Shown piece after piece: positions 31,436-43,062 of a stretch of 64,000 nucleotides of DNA. Position 1 is the stretch's first letter. Every line of letters begins with the position of its first letter. The position numbers were made by a program, and so were the translations under genes. Location: assembly GCA_030386875.1 (NCBI GenBank), contig JASJYW010000026.1, forward strand, positions 8,884,246 through 8,948,245. The letters are read 5' to 3'. Below the pieces are notes generated by a model that made no database searches, was not told the DNA's origin, and saw nothing but the letters and a program-made list of their open reading frames with translations. The DNA is from Morinoia aosen (lineage: Eukaryota; Arthropoda; Malacostraca; Amphipoda; Talitridae).

Positions 31436-33067
31436 TGTCGAGAATTTGTCCGCGACACAATCTTTTAAGGTGACTTATAGTTAGGTTTAAGTCAAAATTT
31501 TATTTAATCTTAACGTATAAGGAATAAAGGTTCTCGATACGAGCAACAAAGAACTACAACGCGAACACACGAACGACAAGCAACGCGAACACACGAACGA
31601 CTAAAACATCAACGAATAAATTTATCTTGACGAACTAGAAGGTTACGCATAATTAGGAATATACATTAAAATTAAGGAGCAGCATAAGCGACTGCTTCAA
31701 ATAAATTGACGAACGGTCGCCCGGTTCGAGGAAAGGCAACAACAGACGTCGCCAGGCTCCAGGTAAGGCAACAACAGACGTCGCCAGGCTCCAGGTAAGG
31801 CAACAACAGACGTCGCCAGGCTCCAGGTAAGGCAACAACAGACGTCGCCAGGCTCCAGGTAAGGCAACAACAGACGTCGCCAGGCTCCAGGTAAGGCAAC
31901 AACAGACGTCGCCAGGCTCCAGGTAAGGCAACAACAGACGTCGCCAGGCTCCAGGTAAGGCAACAACAGACGTCGCCAGGCTCCAGGTAAGGCAACAACA
32001 GACGTCGCCAGGCTCCAGGTAAGGCAACAACAGACGTCGCCAGGCTCCAGGTAAGGCAACAACAGACGTCGCCAGGCTCCAGGTAAGGCAAGAACCGACG
32101 TCGCCAGGCTACTGTTCGTGTTAAAAAGAGCGACGTTGAACGATCAAAATGGAAACCAGCTAATAGTTAATATACAAATAAGTATGCGACAAGGTGGCAA
32201 TGAGGCAATTGTTTCACAGTATTAATAAGTTGACTACAGAGAAATTCATCATTCACCTTCAATAAAAAGACACCGTTAGACATTGCTTGGAAGAACCGCA
32301 GTTACAGACAAGGAAGACAAGAAGGCGCGCGCTGGCTCGGCTAATACTGTAGAGGGGACAAAATATTAAACATGAGCATAATTCTTCACAACGACTGGTG
32401 GTAAGTTTTTTCAAGTGGGTATCACAGCAGTAATAAAGCGGCAAAATAGCAAAAAATAGCGCACCTGAACTTATTAGGTCGTCCAGTGTGCTTCTCACTT
32501 TAAGGCGCGAAGTTAATTAAGAGAGGCACCGGAAGAACCGGTAAGTGCAAGAAAAGTAAGTGAAAAGGAAGGCTACGTGGGGAGGAATTCAACCCACTAG
32601 TAGAAGGCCCCTTTTCCAGGTTAAGTTAGAAGCATGCAATTTTTTTTAAGGTTAATTCAAGGTTAATTTAAAGGTTTCAAAGAAAAAGGAAAGACCAGCT
32701 CAAAGTTTAGTAGAGACTGGTTTAAGAATTCATTAAGCACACACATTCAACCATTCATTCATGAAAATTTAAGATAAGCATAAGGAGAAGAACTTAGGTG
32801 AGCTAAGCGCCGAAATTGAGCCAGCACGGTTTGTCTCCACGCAAAGACGGTCCAGCTCCGCCTCCGTCAAGGGTAGCGTTGACCGGAAACTGCGGCTTAC
32901 GACCGGTAGCCAGAGCGCAATGAAGGACTGCCCGGTAGCAAGTCTAAGGCAATTCTGACCTCTCAAGCTCCACCGCTCCTCGGACTAGCTTGCGAATAGG
33001 TCACTATAGGTTGCTATTTTATGTGTATTAGGCAGACGTGCACCAATTTTGTGAGGAAATCCTCACA
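31436..33067 (-). repeat. 3' LTR of the BEL/Pao element
   Basis: This 1,632-bp direct repeat is paired with 41431-43062. It begins tgtcgagaat and ends cctcaca, giving TGT...ACA ends. It includes a 32-bp minisatellite at 31734-32110. No coding sequence is supported; the open frames across the minisatellite arise from the repeat itself. Confidence 0.95.
31734..32110. repeat. 32-bp minisatellite inside the BEL 3' LTR (about 12 copies)
   Basis: The unit is aggcaacaacagacgtcgcc followed by aggctccaggta, 32 bp, repeated almost without change for 377 bp. Because 32 is not a multiple of 3 and the unit lacks stops on the - strand, all three - strand frames stay open with a 32-residue protein period. 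That is a by-product of the repeat and does not indicate a gene. Confidence 0.97.
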
Positions 33068-33079
33068 CACTCCCGCGGG
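33068..33079 (-). other. Candidate polypurine tract of the BEL/Pao element
   Basis: The - strand reads cccgcgggagtg directly before the 3' LTR. It is only partly purine, so it is a weak candidate; its position is the main support. Confidence 0.35.
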
Positions 33080-36000
33080 CGACAAACTACTCCCGTAACC
33101 GCTCACGACACCGTTGAGCGGCGGCTCTGAGTGGTCTTTTATTTTTAAATTCAATTGTCTGGGACAAGTTTGCATTATCTGAAGATTCAGCGGCTTTAAA
33201 TTTTTCATTGGTTTGCGGGGTTTTAACAGAGTCTGCAAATATTTCTAAGGGATACAACAATGATACAGCGTAATCACCCAATGATCTGTCCGGTTTCCTA
33301 AGCTGCACAGAACGAATTCTTCCGTCTGCACCAGGATATAAGCGCACAACCCTACCTAAAGACCAGAAGGGCCTAGCTTTCACAGGCGAGGCAATTAGCA
33401 CAACTTCATTTAACCTAATCCTATCTTCCCAGTTAGGCAGGTAAAGAGGCAAATGTCTCTCTCTGAGGAAAGAAGGTAATCGGAGAAGAAGGCTTCTTTA
33501 AATTTATCTAGGGCATCTTGCCTAAGCTCAAGATTTTTCAATAAATCAGCACGAGAAGGGTTCAGCAATTCATTGCCCGCGCTAGCCATGAAAGTTAAGT
33601 TACTAGAAGTAGGAAACTTTAATGAGAGGAATTTGGCGTTATAACTTCATGATCAAGATCTTGACAGTCCCTGTAATGTAAGCGGTCTATTGTTCACAGC
33701 CTCTTGGACGTCAGACAAGAGGGTAAGGGAGTGCGAAGTATTCCATCTTCGCCCTACCGATTACTTTGAATAAACAACGTTTGACAAACTCCTACCATAC
33801 GCTCCCAGGTGGCCCCAAACCATGCGCTATACAGAGGTATCTTCACATGTTTTACGTTATTTCTTACAAGTGTTCACTGAACACGCTGTCCGTAGAAGAA
33901 CGGGTCAAAAATTCGGCACCCTGAGTAAACGAAGGAGCGTTGTCGCTGGTAAATTACACTAGGAATAACCGTACCTATTTGAAAATCTAACGAAAGCTGC
34001 GATGAAAGCATCCGTGCTCATGTCCTGCAGAAGTTCTAAATGCACTAGGCGCACACTTAAGCAGGTAAAAAGCAAGATGTACATTTTAATCAATTTCTCC
34101 CCCCAACTTTACATAAAACGCACCCGTGAAATCTATTCCAACCGTTTGGGAATGGCCTAACAAAGTTAACACGATCTCTGGGGAGGTCAGTAGGCTTTGG
34201 GTACTTAAACGCATGGCATTAATTTTTTTGCATGTGACGCATTGGTTTAACAGTTGTTTTATCAAGGGTCGCGGTTTTGGCAACCAGAATCCCAAATTAC
34301 GCAAGGAATTCAGAGTAGACCCCAAACCCATATGACAACATTTTGCATGGCAGTTTAAGATTATCAACCGAGTGAAATAGCTGTCTCTGGAAAGCAAAAC
34401 TGGGTTAGCAACCTCGAAAGCAATGTGCTTACACTTGCTTAATCTACCACGTGATCGCATGATTCCCTTATCATCGAGAAACAAATTTAGGTTTCTTACC
34501 AGTGGCGGTACTTCTGAAGTTTTACTCGCGCCTGAAAGGAAATCAAATTCATTAGGAAAAAACTTTCGTTGTTCTAACCGAGCCCAGTACACCTTTGCCG
34601 CGTTTGCGCATTGTAAAGCAGTAAAACTATTTCGTTGCAAATAATAGAACACAGAAAAAATTCTAGCAGTAACCCCGATTAGTTTATCAAGGCTCGAGTA
34701 TTTATCAACCGGAAAAATCGGAAGAGGCTCAGGCACCTCATCGTTTACCGTTAGACACGTAATTAAGGCGCGGTTAGGTTGTGAAATGCAACCCAATGAT
34801 TCAATAGGCCATTGCACGGGTGACCGCAAGAAATGGGGACCATGCGTCCACAATTCAAATTTGCTTTGTAGCTCTTTAACAGTTATACCTCGAGTAACCA
34901 GGTCAGCAGGGTTCTGGTGAGTAGGCACGAATTTAAATGAACAAGTCAAGTCAAAATCTGATTTCAGCTGCTCAACAAATTGAAGGACATCTTTAACGCG
35001 ATTGTCTGCGAAAATGTTTCCCGATTTTACCCTTTTATTTAGAACCCAAGACAAGGCTATTTGGGAATCCGTAGCAATAGTTAGTTCTACAATTTTTACT
35101 CTGTCCAACGATTTAAGGAGGTTAAAAGAACATTTTAAAGCCAAGTAAATAGCTAGTAACTCAAGTGTTGGCAAGCTTTTTGATTTTAGAGGAGCGACTT
35201 TGGATTTGCTAAAAAGTAAGGAAGGGAGGTTGGACTCTTCAGACATCGCATAAACAGAAAAACCGTAGTTCGTCTTTGAAGCATCGGTAAAAATAATAAG
35301 GGAAACTTTACTTCCAGAAGAAAATACTTTACGCTCAAACTTCAACTCTCCTAACTTATTTAATTCTCCCTGTAATGAGTGCCAGGTTCTTCGCAATTTT
35401 TCAGGTAACGCATCATCCCAGTCTAATTTTTCCTGCCAAATCTCTCTGAGAAGTACCTTTCCCTTCACCAACACCGGTGTTGCAAGTCCCAGCGGATCAA
35501 AACAACGCGCCAGCTTTGATAAAACCAACCTTTTTGTTGCCACCAATTCTCCTGCCTCTGCTGGAACATGTAAACTCATCTGATCAGAATTTCTGTCATA
35601 CCGGTACCCCCAAAAATTTTCTCGAAAGACTCATCGTGAGCCACTCCTACCTCTTCACTACGAAAAACTTCTTGCAATGCCTTACTGTTGCTGGACCAGG
35701 ACCGCAAATCGAAGCCTGCGTCTGCCATACGCGACCTCGCGTTCCTGAAAACATCAGTTAATTCGTTTACATTATTGCCGGTCAGATAAACATTGTCCAC
35801 ATACATCATGTTTTTTAGGAAATAGCTGCAAACATCAGCGGGATACTTAGAAACGTGCTTTTGTATCACGTAGTTGAGTATAAACGGACTTGCAATAAAA
35901 CCGAATACGATAGATGTGTATCGGTAAACTACCAAAGCATCGTCCTTCATCCACAAAATACAAAACCTATTGCGATCACACTCATCCGACAGCTTTATTT

Positions 36001-36183
36001 GCAGGAACGCCTTTCTAATATCTCCCATGACCAAGAAATCGTCATGTCTCAAACCAAGCAAAATATTGAACAAATTGCCCATTAAATCCACGCCAGGATA
36101 GGCCGCCTCATTCAAAGACGGATGCTTACCCACTTTAATGCTGCAGTTCAGCACAGGCCTAATTTTCGTGGTACACGTAGGAT
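33075..36183 (-). pseudogene. BEL/Pao pol, left arm of the palindrome, broken
   Basis: This 3.1-kb copy of pol is in the element's own orientation and runs to its 3' LTR. It reads from within reverse transcriptase (VMGDIRKAFLQIKLSDECD), through RNase H (IIFTDASKTNYGFSVYAM) and a BEL-type integrase (HMGLGSTLNSLRNLGFWLPK), to the C-terminal region after integrase (LPNWEDRIRLNEVVLIASPV). The copy has several breaks and is a fossil. It is the inverted partner of 36216-39313. Confidence 0.9.
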
Positions 36184-36215
36184 TTATTTGCCTCACAGAG
36201 AGGTGGTTAGATCAG

Positions 36216-39200
36216 ATCCTACGTGTACCACGAAAATTAGGCCTGTGCTGAACTGCAGCATTAAAGTGGGTAAGCATCCGTCTTTGAATGAGGCGGCCTA
36301 TCCTGGCGTGGATTTAATGGGCAATTTGTTCAATATTTTGCTTGGTTTGAGACATGACGATTTCTTGGTCATGGGAGATATTAGAAAGGCGTTCCTGCAA
36401 ATAAAGCTGTCGGATGAGTGTGATCGCAATAGGTTTTGTATTTTGTGGATGAAGGACGATGCTTTGGTAGTTTACCGATACACATCTATCGTATTCGGTT
36501 TTATTGCAAGTCCGTTTATACTCAACTACGTGATACAAAAGCACGTTTCTAAGTATCCCGCTGATGTTTGCAGCTATTTCCTAAAAAACATGATGTATGT
36601 GGACAATGTTTATCTGACCGGCAATAATGTAAACGAATTAACTGATGTTTTCAGGAACGCGAGGTCGCGTATGGCAGACGCAGGCTTCGATTTGCGGTCC
36701 TGGTCCAGCAACAGTAAGGCATTGCAAGAAGTTTTTCGTAGTGAAGAGGTAGGAGTGGCTCACGATGAGTCTTTCGAGAAAATTTTGGGGTACCGGTATG
36801 ACAGAAATTCTGATCAGATGAGTTTACATGTTCCAGCAGAGGCAGGAGAATTGGTGGCAACAAAAAGGTTGGTTTTATCAAAGCTGGCGCGTTGTTTTGA
36901 TCCGCTGGGACTTGCAACACCGGTGTTGGTGAAGGGAAAGGTACTTCTCAGAGAGATTTGGCAGGAAAAATTAGACTGGGATGATGCGTTACCTGAAAAA
37001 TTGCGAAGAACCTGGCACTCATTACAGGGAGAATTAAATAAGTTAGGAGAGTTGAAGTTTGAGCGTAAAGTATTTTCTTCTGGAAGTAAAGTTTCCCTTA
37101 TTATTTTTACCGATGCTTCAAAGACGAACTACGGTTTTTCTGTTTATGCGATGTCTGAAGAGTCCAACCTCCCTTCCTTACTTTTTAGCAAATCCAAAGT
37201 CGCTCCTCTAAAATCAAAAAGCTTGCCAACACTTGAGTTACTAGCTATTTACTTGGCTTTAAAATGTTCTTTTAACCTCCTTAAATCGTTGGACAGAGTA
37301 AAAATTGTAGAACTAACTATTGCTACGGATTCCCAAATAGCCTTGTCTTGGGTTCTAAATAAAAGGGTAAAATCGGGAAACATTTTCGCAGACAATCGCG
37401 TTAAAGATGTCCTTCAATTTGTTGAGCAGCTGAAATCAGATTTTGACTTGACTTGTTCATTTAAATTCGTGCCTACTCACCAGAACCCTGCTGACCTGGT
37501 TACTCGAGGTATAACTGTTAAAGAGCTACAAAGCAAATTTGAATTGTGGACGCATGGTCCCCATTTCTTGCGGTCACCCGTGCAATGGCCTATTGAATCA
37601 TTGGGTTGCATTTCACAACCTAACCGCGCCTTAATTACGTGTCTAACGGTAAACGATGAGGTGCCTGAGCCTCTTCCGATTTTTCCGGTTGATAAATACT
37701 CGAGCCTTGATAAACTAATCGGGGTTACTGCTAGAATTTTTTCTGTGTTCTATTATTTGCAACGAAATAGTTTTACTGCTTTACAATGCGCAAACGCGGC
37801 AAAGGTGTACTGGGCTCGGTTAGAACAACGAAAGTTTTTTCCTAATGAATTTGATTTCCTTTCAGGCGCGAGTAAAACTTCAGAAGTACCGCCACTGGTA
37901 AGAAACCTAAATTTGTTTCTCGATGATAAGGGAATCATGCGATCACGTGGTAGATTAAGCAAGTGTAAGCACATTGCTTTCGAGGTTGCTAACCCAGTTT
38001 TGCTTTCCAGAGACAGCTATTTCACTCGGTTGATAATCTTAAACTGCCATGCAAAATGTTGTCATATGGGTTTGGGGTCTACTCTGAATTCCTTGCGTAA
38101 TTTGGGATTCTGGTTGCCAAAACCGCGACCCTTGATAAAACAACTGTTAAACCAATGCGTCACATGCAAAAAAATTAATGCCCATGCGTTTAAGTACCCA
38201 AAGCCTACTGACCTCCCCAGAGATCGTGTTAACTTTGTTAGGCCATTCCAAACGGTTGGAATAGATTTCACGGGTGCGTTTTATGTAAAGTTGGGGGAGA
38301 AATTGATTAAAATGTACATCTTGCTTTTTACCTGCTTAAGTGTGCGCCTAGTGCATTTAGAACTTCTGCAGGACATGAGCACGGATGCTTTCATCGCAGC
38401 TTTCGTTAGATTTTCAAATAGGTACGGTATTCCTAGTGTAATTTACAGCGACAACGCTCCTTCGTTTACTCAGGGTGCCGAATTTTTGACCCGTTCTTCT
38501 ACGGACAGCGTGTTCAGTGAACACTTGGTAAGAAATAACGTAAAACATGTGAAGATACCTCTGTATAGCGCATGGTTTGGGGCCACCTGGGAGCGTATGG
38601 TAGGAGTTGTCAAACGTTGTTTATTCAAAGTAATCGGTAGGGCGAAGATGGAATACTTCGCACTCCTTACCCTCTTGTCTGACGTCCAAGAGGCTGTGAA
38701 CAATAGACCGCTTACTTACAGGGACTGTCAAGATCTTGATCATGAAGTTATAACGCCAAATTCCTTCATAAAGTTTCCTACTTCTAGTAACTTAACTTTC
38801 ATGGCTAGCGCGGGCAATGAATTGCTGAACCCTTCTCGTGCTGATTTATTGAAAAATCTTGAGCTTAGGCAAGATGCCCTAGATAAATTTAAAGAAGCCT
38901 TCTTCTCCGATTACCTTCTTTCCCTCAGAGAGAGACATTTGCCTCTTTACCTGCCTAACTGGGAAGATAGGATTAGGTTAAATGAAGTTGTGCTAATTGC
39001 CTCGCCTGTGAAAGCTAGGCCCTTCTGGTCTTTAGGTAGGGTTGTGCGCTTATATCCTGGTGCAGACGGAAGAATTCGTTCTGTGTAGCTTAGGAAACCG
39101 GACAGATCATTGGGTGATTACGCTGTATCATTGTTGTATCCCTTAGAAATATTTGCAGACTCTGTTAAAACCCCGCAAACCAATGAAAATTTAACCGCTG

Positions 39201-39313
39201 AATCTTCAGATAATGCAAACTTGTCCCAGACAATTGAATTTAAAAATAAAAGACCACTCAGAGCCGCCGCTCAACGGTGTCGTGAGCGGTTACGGGAGTA
39301 GTTTGTCGCCCGC
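36216..39313 (+). pseudogene. BEL/Pao pol, right arm of the palindrome, inverted
   Basis: This pol copy runs opposite to the element's gag. It is open over most of its length with about one break. Domains in order: part of reverse transcriptase (about 36230-36800), RNase H (from about 37100, IIFTDASKTNYG), the integrase zinc-binding region (HMGLGSTLNSLRN ... CVTCKK), the integrase core (VGIDFTGAF; SDNAPSF; WERMVGVVKR), and the C-terminal region typical of BEL/Pao pol proteins (DUF5641-like). Its far end abuts gag in an unnatural head-on order. It cannot be expressed from the 5' LTR in this orientation, so it is a relic. Confidence 0.9.
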
Positions 39314-41250
39314 TAGTTAGCTTCGACTTCAGGCTCAGAAAGCACACCACAGACTGGATCTAGGTTAGCAGCTCTGGGTTCCAACACAAAATTTACAGTT
39401 GACTCAAAATTATACTTGGCATCGCGTAAATTGTTATACATTTCGGTAGCCTGCTTACGATCAAGAAAATGCTCTACATTCCCAAAAGGAATCAACATAC
39501 CACACCATGAAAAGGCTGAGCCTCTCAAGCACTGGATCATTTTGAAATCGGTTAGGTACTGCATCAAATCTACACCCAAAATTCCTTCTAACACAACCTC
39601 ATCGCTATGATTCTGGAAGGATGAATCTGCTATCTTGCCACACTTAGCAACGTTTGTAATAGCTTTCTGCAAGCAATTTACAGAAAAAGACATCTGGAAA
39701 TTTTGATCAATTAGTACCGGTGCCAGAACTGGCTTTGTACCGTCCATCAGATTCACGTTCAAACTCAGCTCAGCAAATTCTCTCACACCCTTCTCCAAAA
39801 AAGAATTCACCGAAAACTTGGAGAGCCTTAGATCACCCGTAAACCCAATGCGTTCCAACATCCTTGCAGAGACATATGAACGTTGTGAGCCGCTGTCTAG
39901 CAAAAATCTTACCTCAGCCACTGCAGCACCACGACTAACCGGCAACGTAATGGTGGGTAATATGTAGCCAGAGCGAATATCCGATACAGAGTTGAGGCAG
40001 GTATTGGTGTTCACACTAGGACAAGCAACTCTAGCATCGGTGCACATAGCAGCCACATGAGATTTCTGTCGACAGAATTTACATTCATAATCTAACCTGG
40101 CCGAGCAATTGCTGGCAGTATGTTTAGCGCTGGTACAGTTACAACAGAGGTTTAACTCCAAACAACGTTCTCTTCTGCTGGCATAATTAGGGTAAACGGA
40201 ACAATTCGTCATGCTATGTCCCTGACTCAAGCAAAATTTGCAAACTCTACGCTCAGGAGCGGTTATAGTTGAATTAGCAAACACAGGAGACTCAAAACGC
40301 TTTACCGAACTAGGCTTAGAAATGGAAGGCTTAGCTGTATCTTTAGAGGCTTCAGCGTTCACACGGAGATTCAAAGTCGCAATGACTTCAACATAGTTCT
40401 CGAAAATTTCAAAAAGGGACGGATAATTGTTGTTTACTCTACGGGCCAACTCTTGTTTAAATATCATAGGCAGCTTAGAAAAGACGATGTGCCCGAACAT
40501 CTTACAACTAGTTTTCTCGCCTAAAATATCGTACTCATAAATCTTAAGGTCAGCTATCAAGCTTCTCACTTCACTCAGGTACATTCTAGTTTCAACAAAC
40601 TCTTTGTCATAATCACATTTTAGGTTGACGAGCTTCATGCAAAATTTGTACACCAATTCCTCCTTATTAAGAAATTCATGCTCTAACAAGTTCAAAGCCA
40701 CACTATAATTCTCATCATTTACCAGTAAATGTTCCACCAACTTAGCAGCATACCCAGCGAGGTAACTCTTCAAGTAAGTGAATTTTGCAGACCCAGAGAG
40801 CTCAGCTCTCCTACCCACAGCATTATTAAATGAGACCATGAAGCTATGATATTTCAAGCAATCTTGAGAATCCCCCCTGAAAGTTTCCAACTTTATCGGA
40901 GGAAGCTTTACATCTTTCACGGCGTTGATTTTATCATTAGCGGAAGCACTAGGCCCACCGTTCTGCGATAAATCCACCAAAGCCATCTCTACTTCGAGAG
41001 TATAAGCTAACTGAGCGTCTACTTCTGCATTAATAGACTCTGCCGAATGTTTGAGTTCTATCATTTGAGCCGTCAGTGCCTCGTCACATTCACCCACCTG
41101 AAGCAAATTTCTCCGAATGAGGTCACAATGTACATTAAGCTCAGAAGTAGCGCCTCTCTCACTTGCCTCGGAAGCCTTCTTGATAGCAAGAGTGATCTTA
41201 CGTTTAAAGATCCCTCTCTTCTGAGCGATAGAAGCATCCATCCTTGGCAA
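39313..41250 (-). CDS. BEL/Pao Gag-protease, separated from its pol
   Basis: A frame of 645 codons follows the 5' LTR. The N-terminal 100 residues are helical and charged. Residues of about 115-260 match the retroelement gag type annotated as DUF1759 (LPPIKLETFRGDSQDCLKYHSF and on). Three CCHC zinc knuckles follow at about 337-405 (CKFCLSQGHSMTNC, CCNCTSAKHTASNC, CKFCRQKSHVAAMC). A retropepsin-type protease motif, LLDSGSQRSY, lies near residue 450. In BEL/Pao elements this frame normally runs on into reverse transcriptase; here it ends at the outer edge of the palindrome, so the element is broken at this point. Confidence 0.88.
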   Translation of the reverse strand: MPRMDASIAQKRGIFKRKITLAIKKASEASERGATSELNVHCDLIRRNLLQVGECDEALTAQMIELKHSAESINAEVDAQLAYTLEVEMALVDLSQNGGPSASANDKINAVKDVKLPPIKLETFRGDSQDCLKYHSFMVSFNNAVGRRAELSGSAKFTYLKSYLAGYAAKLVEHLLVNDENYSVALNLLEHEFLNKEELVYKFCMKLVNLKCDYDKEFVETRMYLSEVRSLIADLKIYEYDILGEKTSCKMFGHIVFSKLPMIFKQELARRVNNNYPSLFEIFENYVEVIATLNLRVNAEASKDTAKPSISKPSSVKRFESPVFANSTITAPERRVCKFCLSQGHSMTNCSVYPNYASRRERCLELNLCCNCTSAKHTASNCSARLDYECKFCRQKSHVAAMCTDARVACPSVNTNTCLNSVSDIRSGYILPTITLPVSRGAAVAEVRFLLDSGSQRSYVSARMLERIGFTGDLRLSKFSVNSFLEKGVREFAELSLNVNLMDGTKPVLAPVLIDQNFQMSFSVNCLQKAITNVAKCGKIADSSFQNHSDEVVLEGILGVDLMQYLTDFKMIQCLRGSAFSWCGMLIPFGNVEHFLDRKQATEMYNNLRDAKYNFESTVNFVLEPRAANLDPVCGVLSEPEVEAN

Positions 41251-41430
41251 GCTCGGATTCCGTAACTCAGAAACCTGCGGAAAGACTTAGGATTGCGCAC
41301 GGGAAAGCAAGCGAAGAATCCGGAGATAACAGGAAGAAAATTCGTAAATCAGTGAACAAATTTTGAAAGATAAATTAGGGCGAACAACCTGCAACGTAAA
41401 AGAAAAGCTAATAAGTTCAGTATTAAATTG
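41251..41430 (-). other. BEL/Pao leader between 5' LTR and gag
   Basis: This is a 180-bp AT-rich leader. The sequence next to the LTR on the coding strand reads caatttaatactgaac and does not begin with the usual TGG, so I cannot assign a primer-binding site. Confidence 0.5.
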
Positions 41431-43062
41431 TGTCGAGAATTTGTCCGCGACACAATCTTTTAAGGTGACTTATAGTCAGGTTTAAGTCAAAATTTTATTT
41501 AATCTTAACGTATAAGGAATAAAGGTTCTCGATACGAGCAACAAAGAACTACAACGCGAACACACGAACGACAAGCAACGCGAACACACGAACGACTAAA
41601 ACATCAACGAATAAATTTATCTTGACGAACTAGAAGGTTACGCATAATTAGGAATATACATTAAAATTAAGGAGCAGCATAAGCGACTGCTTCAAATAAA
41701 TTGACGAACGGTCGCCCGGTTCGAGGAAAGGCAACAACAGACGTCGCCAGGCTCCAGGTAAGGCAACAACAGACGTCGCCAGGCTCCAGGTAAGGCAACA
41801 ACAGACGTCGCCAGGCTCCAGGTAAGGCAACAACAGACGTCGCCAGGCTCCAGGTAAGGCAACAACAGACGTCGCCAGGCTCCAGGTAAGGCAACAACAG
41901 ACGTCGCCAGGCTCCAGGTAAGGCAACAACAGACGTCGCCAGGCTCCAGGTAAGGCAACAACAGACGTCGCCAGGCTCCAGGTAAGGCAACAACAGACGT
42001 CGCCAGGCTCCAGGTAAGGCAACAACAGACGTCGCCAGGCTCCAGGTAAGGCAACAACAGACGTCGCCAGGCTCCAGGTAAGGCAAGAACCGACGTCGCC
42101 AGGCTACTGTTCGTGTTAAAAAGAGCGACGTTGAACGATCAAAATGGAAACCAGCTAATAGTTAATCTACAAATAAGTATGCGACAAGGGTGGCAATGAG
42201 GCAATTGTTTCACAGTATTAATAAGTTGACTACAGAGAAAATTCATCATTCACCTTCAATAAAAAGACGCCGTTAGACATTGCTTGGAAGAACCGCAGTT
42301 ACAGACAAGGAAGACAAGAAGGCGCGCGCTGGCTCGGCTAATACTGTAGAGGGGACAAAATATTAAACATGAGCATAATTCTTCACAACGATGGTGGTAA
42401 GTTTTTTCAAGTGGGTATCACAGCAGTAATAAAGCGGCAAAATAGCAAAAAATAGCGCACCTGAACTTATTAGGTCGTCCAGTGTGCTTCTCACTTTAAG
42501 GCGCGAAGTTAATTAAGAGAGGCACCGGAAGAACCGGTAAGTGCAAGAAAAGTAAGTGAAAAGGAAGGCTACGTGGGGAGGAATTCAACCCACTAGTAGA
42601 AGGCCCCTTTTCAGGTTAAGTTAGAAGCATGCAATTTTTTTTAAGGTTTAATTCAAGGTTAATTTAAAGGTTTCAAAGAAAAAGGAAAGACCCAGCTCAA
42701 AGTTTAGTAGAGACTGGTTTAAGAATTCATTAAGCAACACATTCAACCATTCATTCATGAAAAATTAAGATAAGCATAAGGAGAAGAACTTAGGTGAGCT
42801 AAGCGCCCGAAATTGAGCCAGCACGGTTTGTCTCCACGCAAAAGAACGTCCAGCTCCGCCTCCGTCAAGGGTAGCGTTGACCGGAAACTGCGGCTTACGA
42901 CCGGTAGGCAGAGCGCAATGAAGGACTGCCCGGGTAGCAAGTCTAAGGCAATTCTGACCTCTCAGCTCCACCGCTCTCGGACTAGCTTGCGAATAGGTCA
43001 CTATAGGTTGCTATTTTATGTGATTAGCAGACGTGCACCAATTTTGTGAGGAAATCCTCACA
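41431..43062 (-). repeat. 5' LTR of the BEL/Pao element
   Basis: This is the partner of 31436-33067, with the same length and the same number of minisatellite units. Differences are mostly single-base insertions or deletions in short homopolymers, a pattern also expected from residual long-read consensus errors. Confidence 0.95.
41729..42105. repeat. 32-bp minisatellite inside the BEL 5' LTR (about 12 copies)
   Basis: It has the same unit, length and end variants as the array in the other LTR, lying 9,995 bp away. The last unit carries the same variant (aagaaccgacg) in both, as expected when both LTRs are copied from one template at insertion. Confidence 0.97.

Larger units (their letters stand above)
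33075..39313. repeat. 6.2-kb near-perfect palindrome in the BEL element
   Basis: The left arm is 33075-36183 and the right arm 36216-39313 (3,109 and 3,098 bp), joined by a 32-bp spacer at 36184-36215. The inner edge is clear: gtacacgtaggat ends the left arm and atcctacgtgtac starts the right arm. The outer edge is gcgggcgac at 33075 against gtcgcccgc ending at 39313. The spacer continues the right arm's RT coding sequence (it reads YLPHREVVRS before DPTCTTK), so the right arm plus spacer is one native stretch onto which the left arm folds back. The arms are nearly identical apart from scattered small differences. Confidence 0.95.
31436..43062 (-). mobile_element. BEL/Pao element with internal palindrome, in the satellite
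   Basis: This 11.6-kb element is bounded by 1,632-bp LTRs (tgtcgag ... cctcaca on the + strand) and a 4-bp target duplication, cata, at 31432-31435 and 43063-43066. The satellite continues in phase and in the same orientation on both sides. On the - strand it has a 5' LTR, then a gag-protease frame (39313-41250) of BEL type. Instead of a single pol there is a large inverted repeat: one pol copy on the + strand (36216-39313) and one on the - strand (33075-36183), followed by the 3' LTR. It is a broken, rearranged fossil. By my count the LTRs differ at about 20 positions in 1,632, mostly single-base insertions or deletions, so the insertion is fairly recent. Confidence 0.93.

Noticed and set aside
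31653-32091. Three overlapping 121-139-codon frames in the BEL LTR, and their twins at 41648-42086
   Set aside because: All three - strand frames are open only because the 32-bp unit lacks stops. The peptides are frame-permuted copies of one period.
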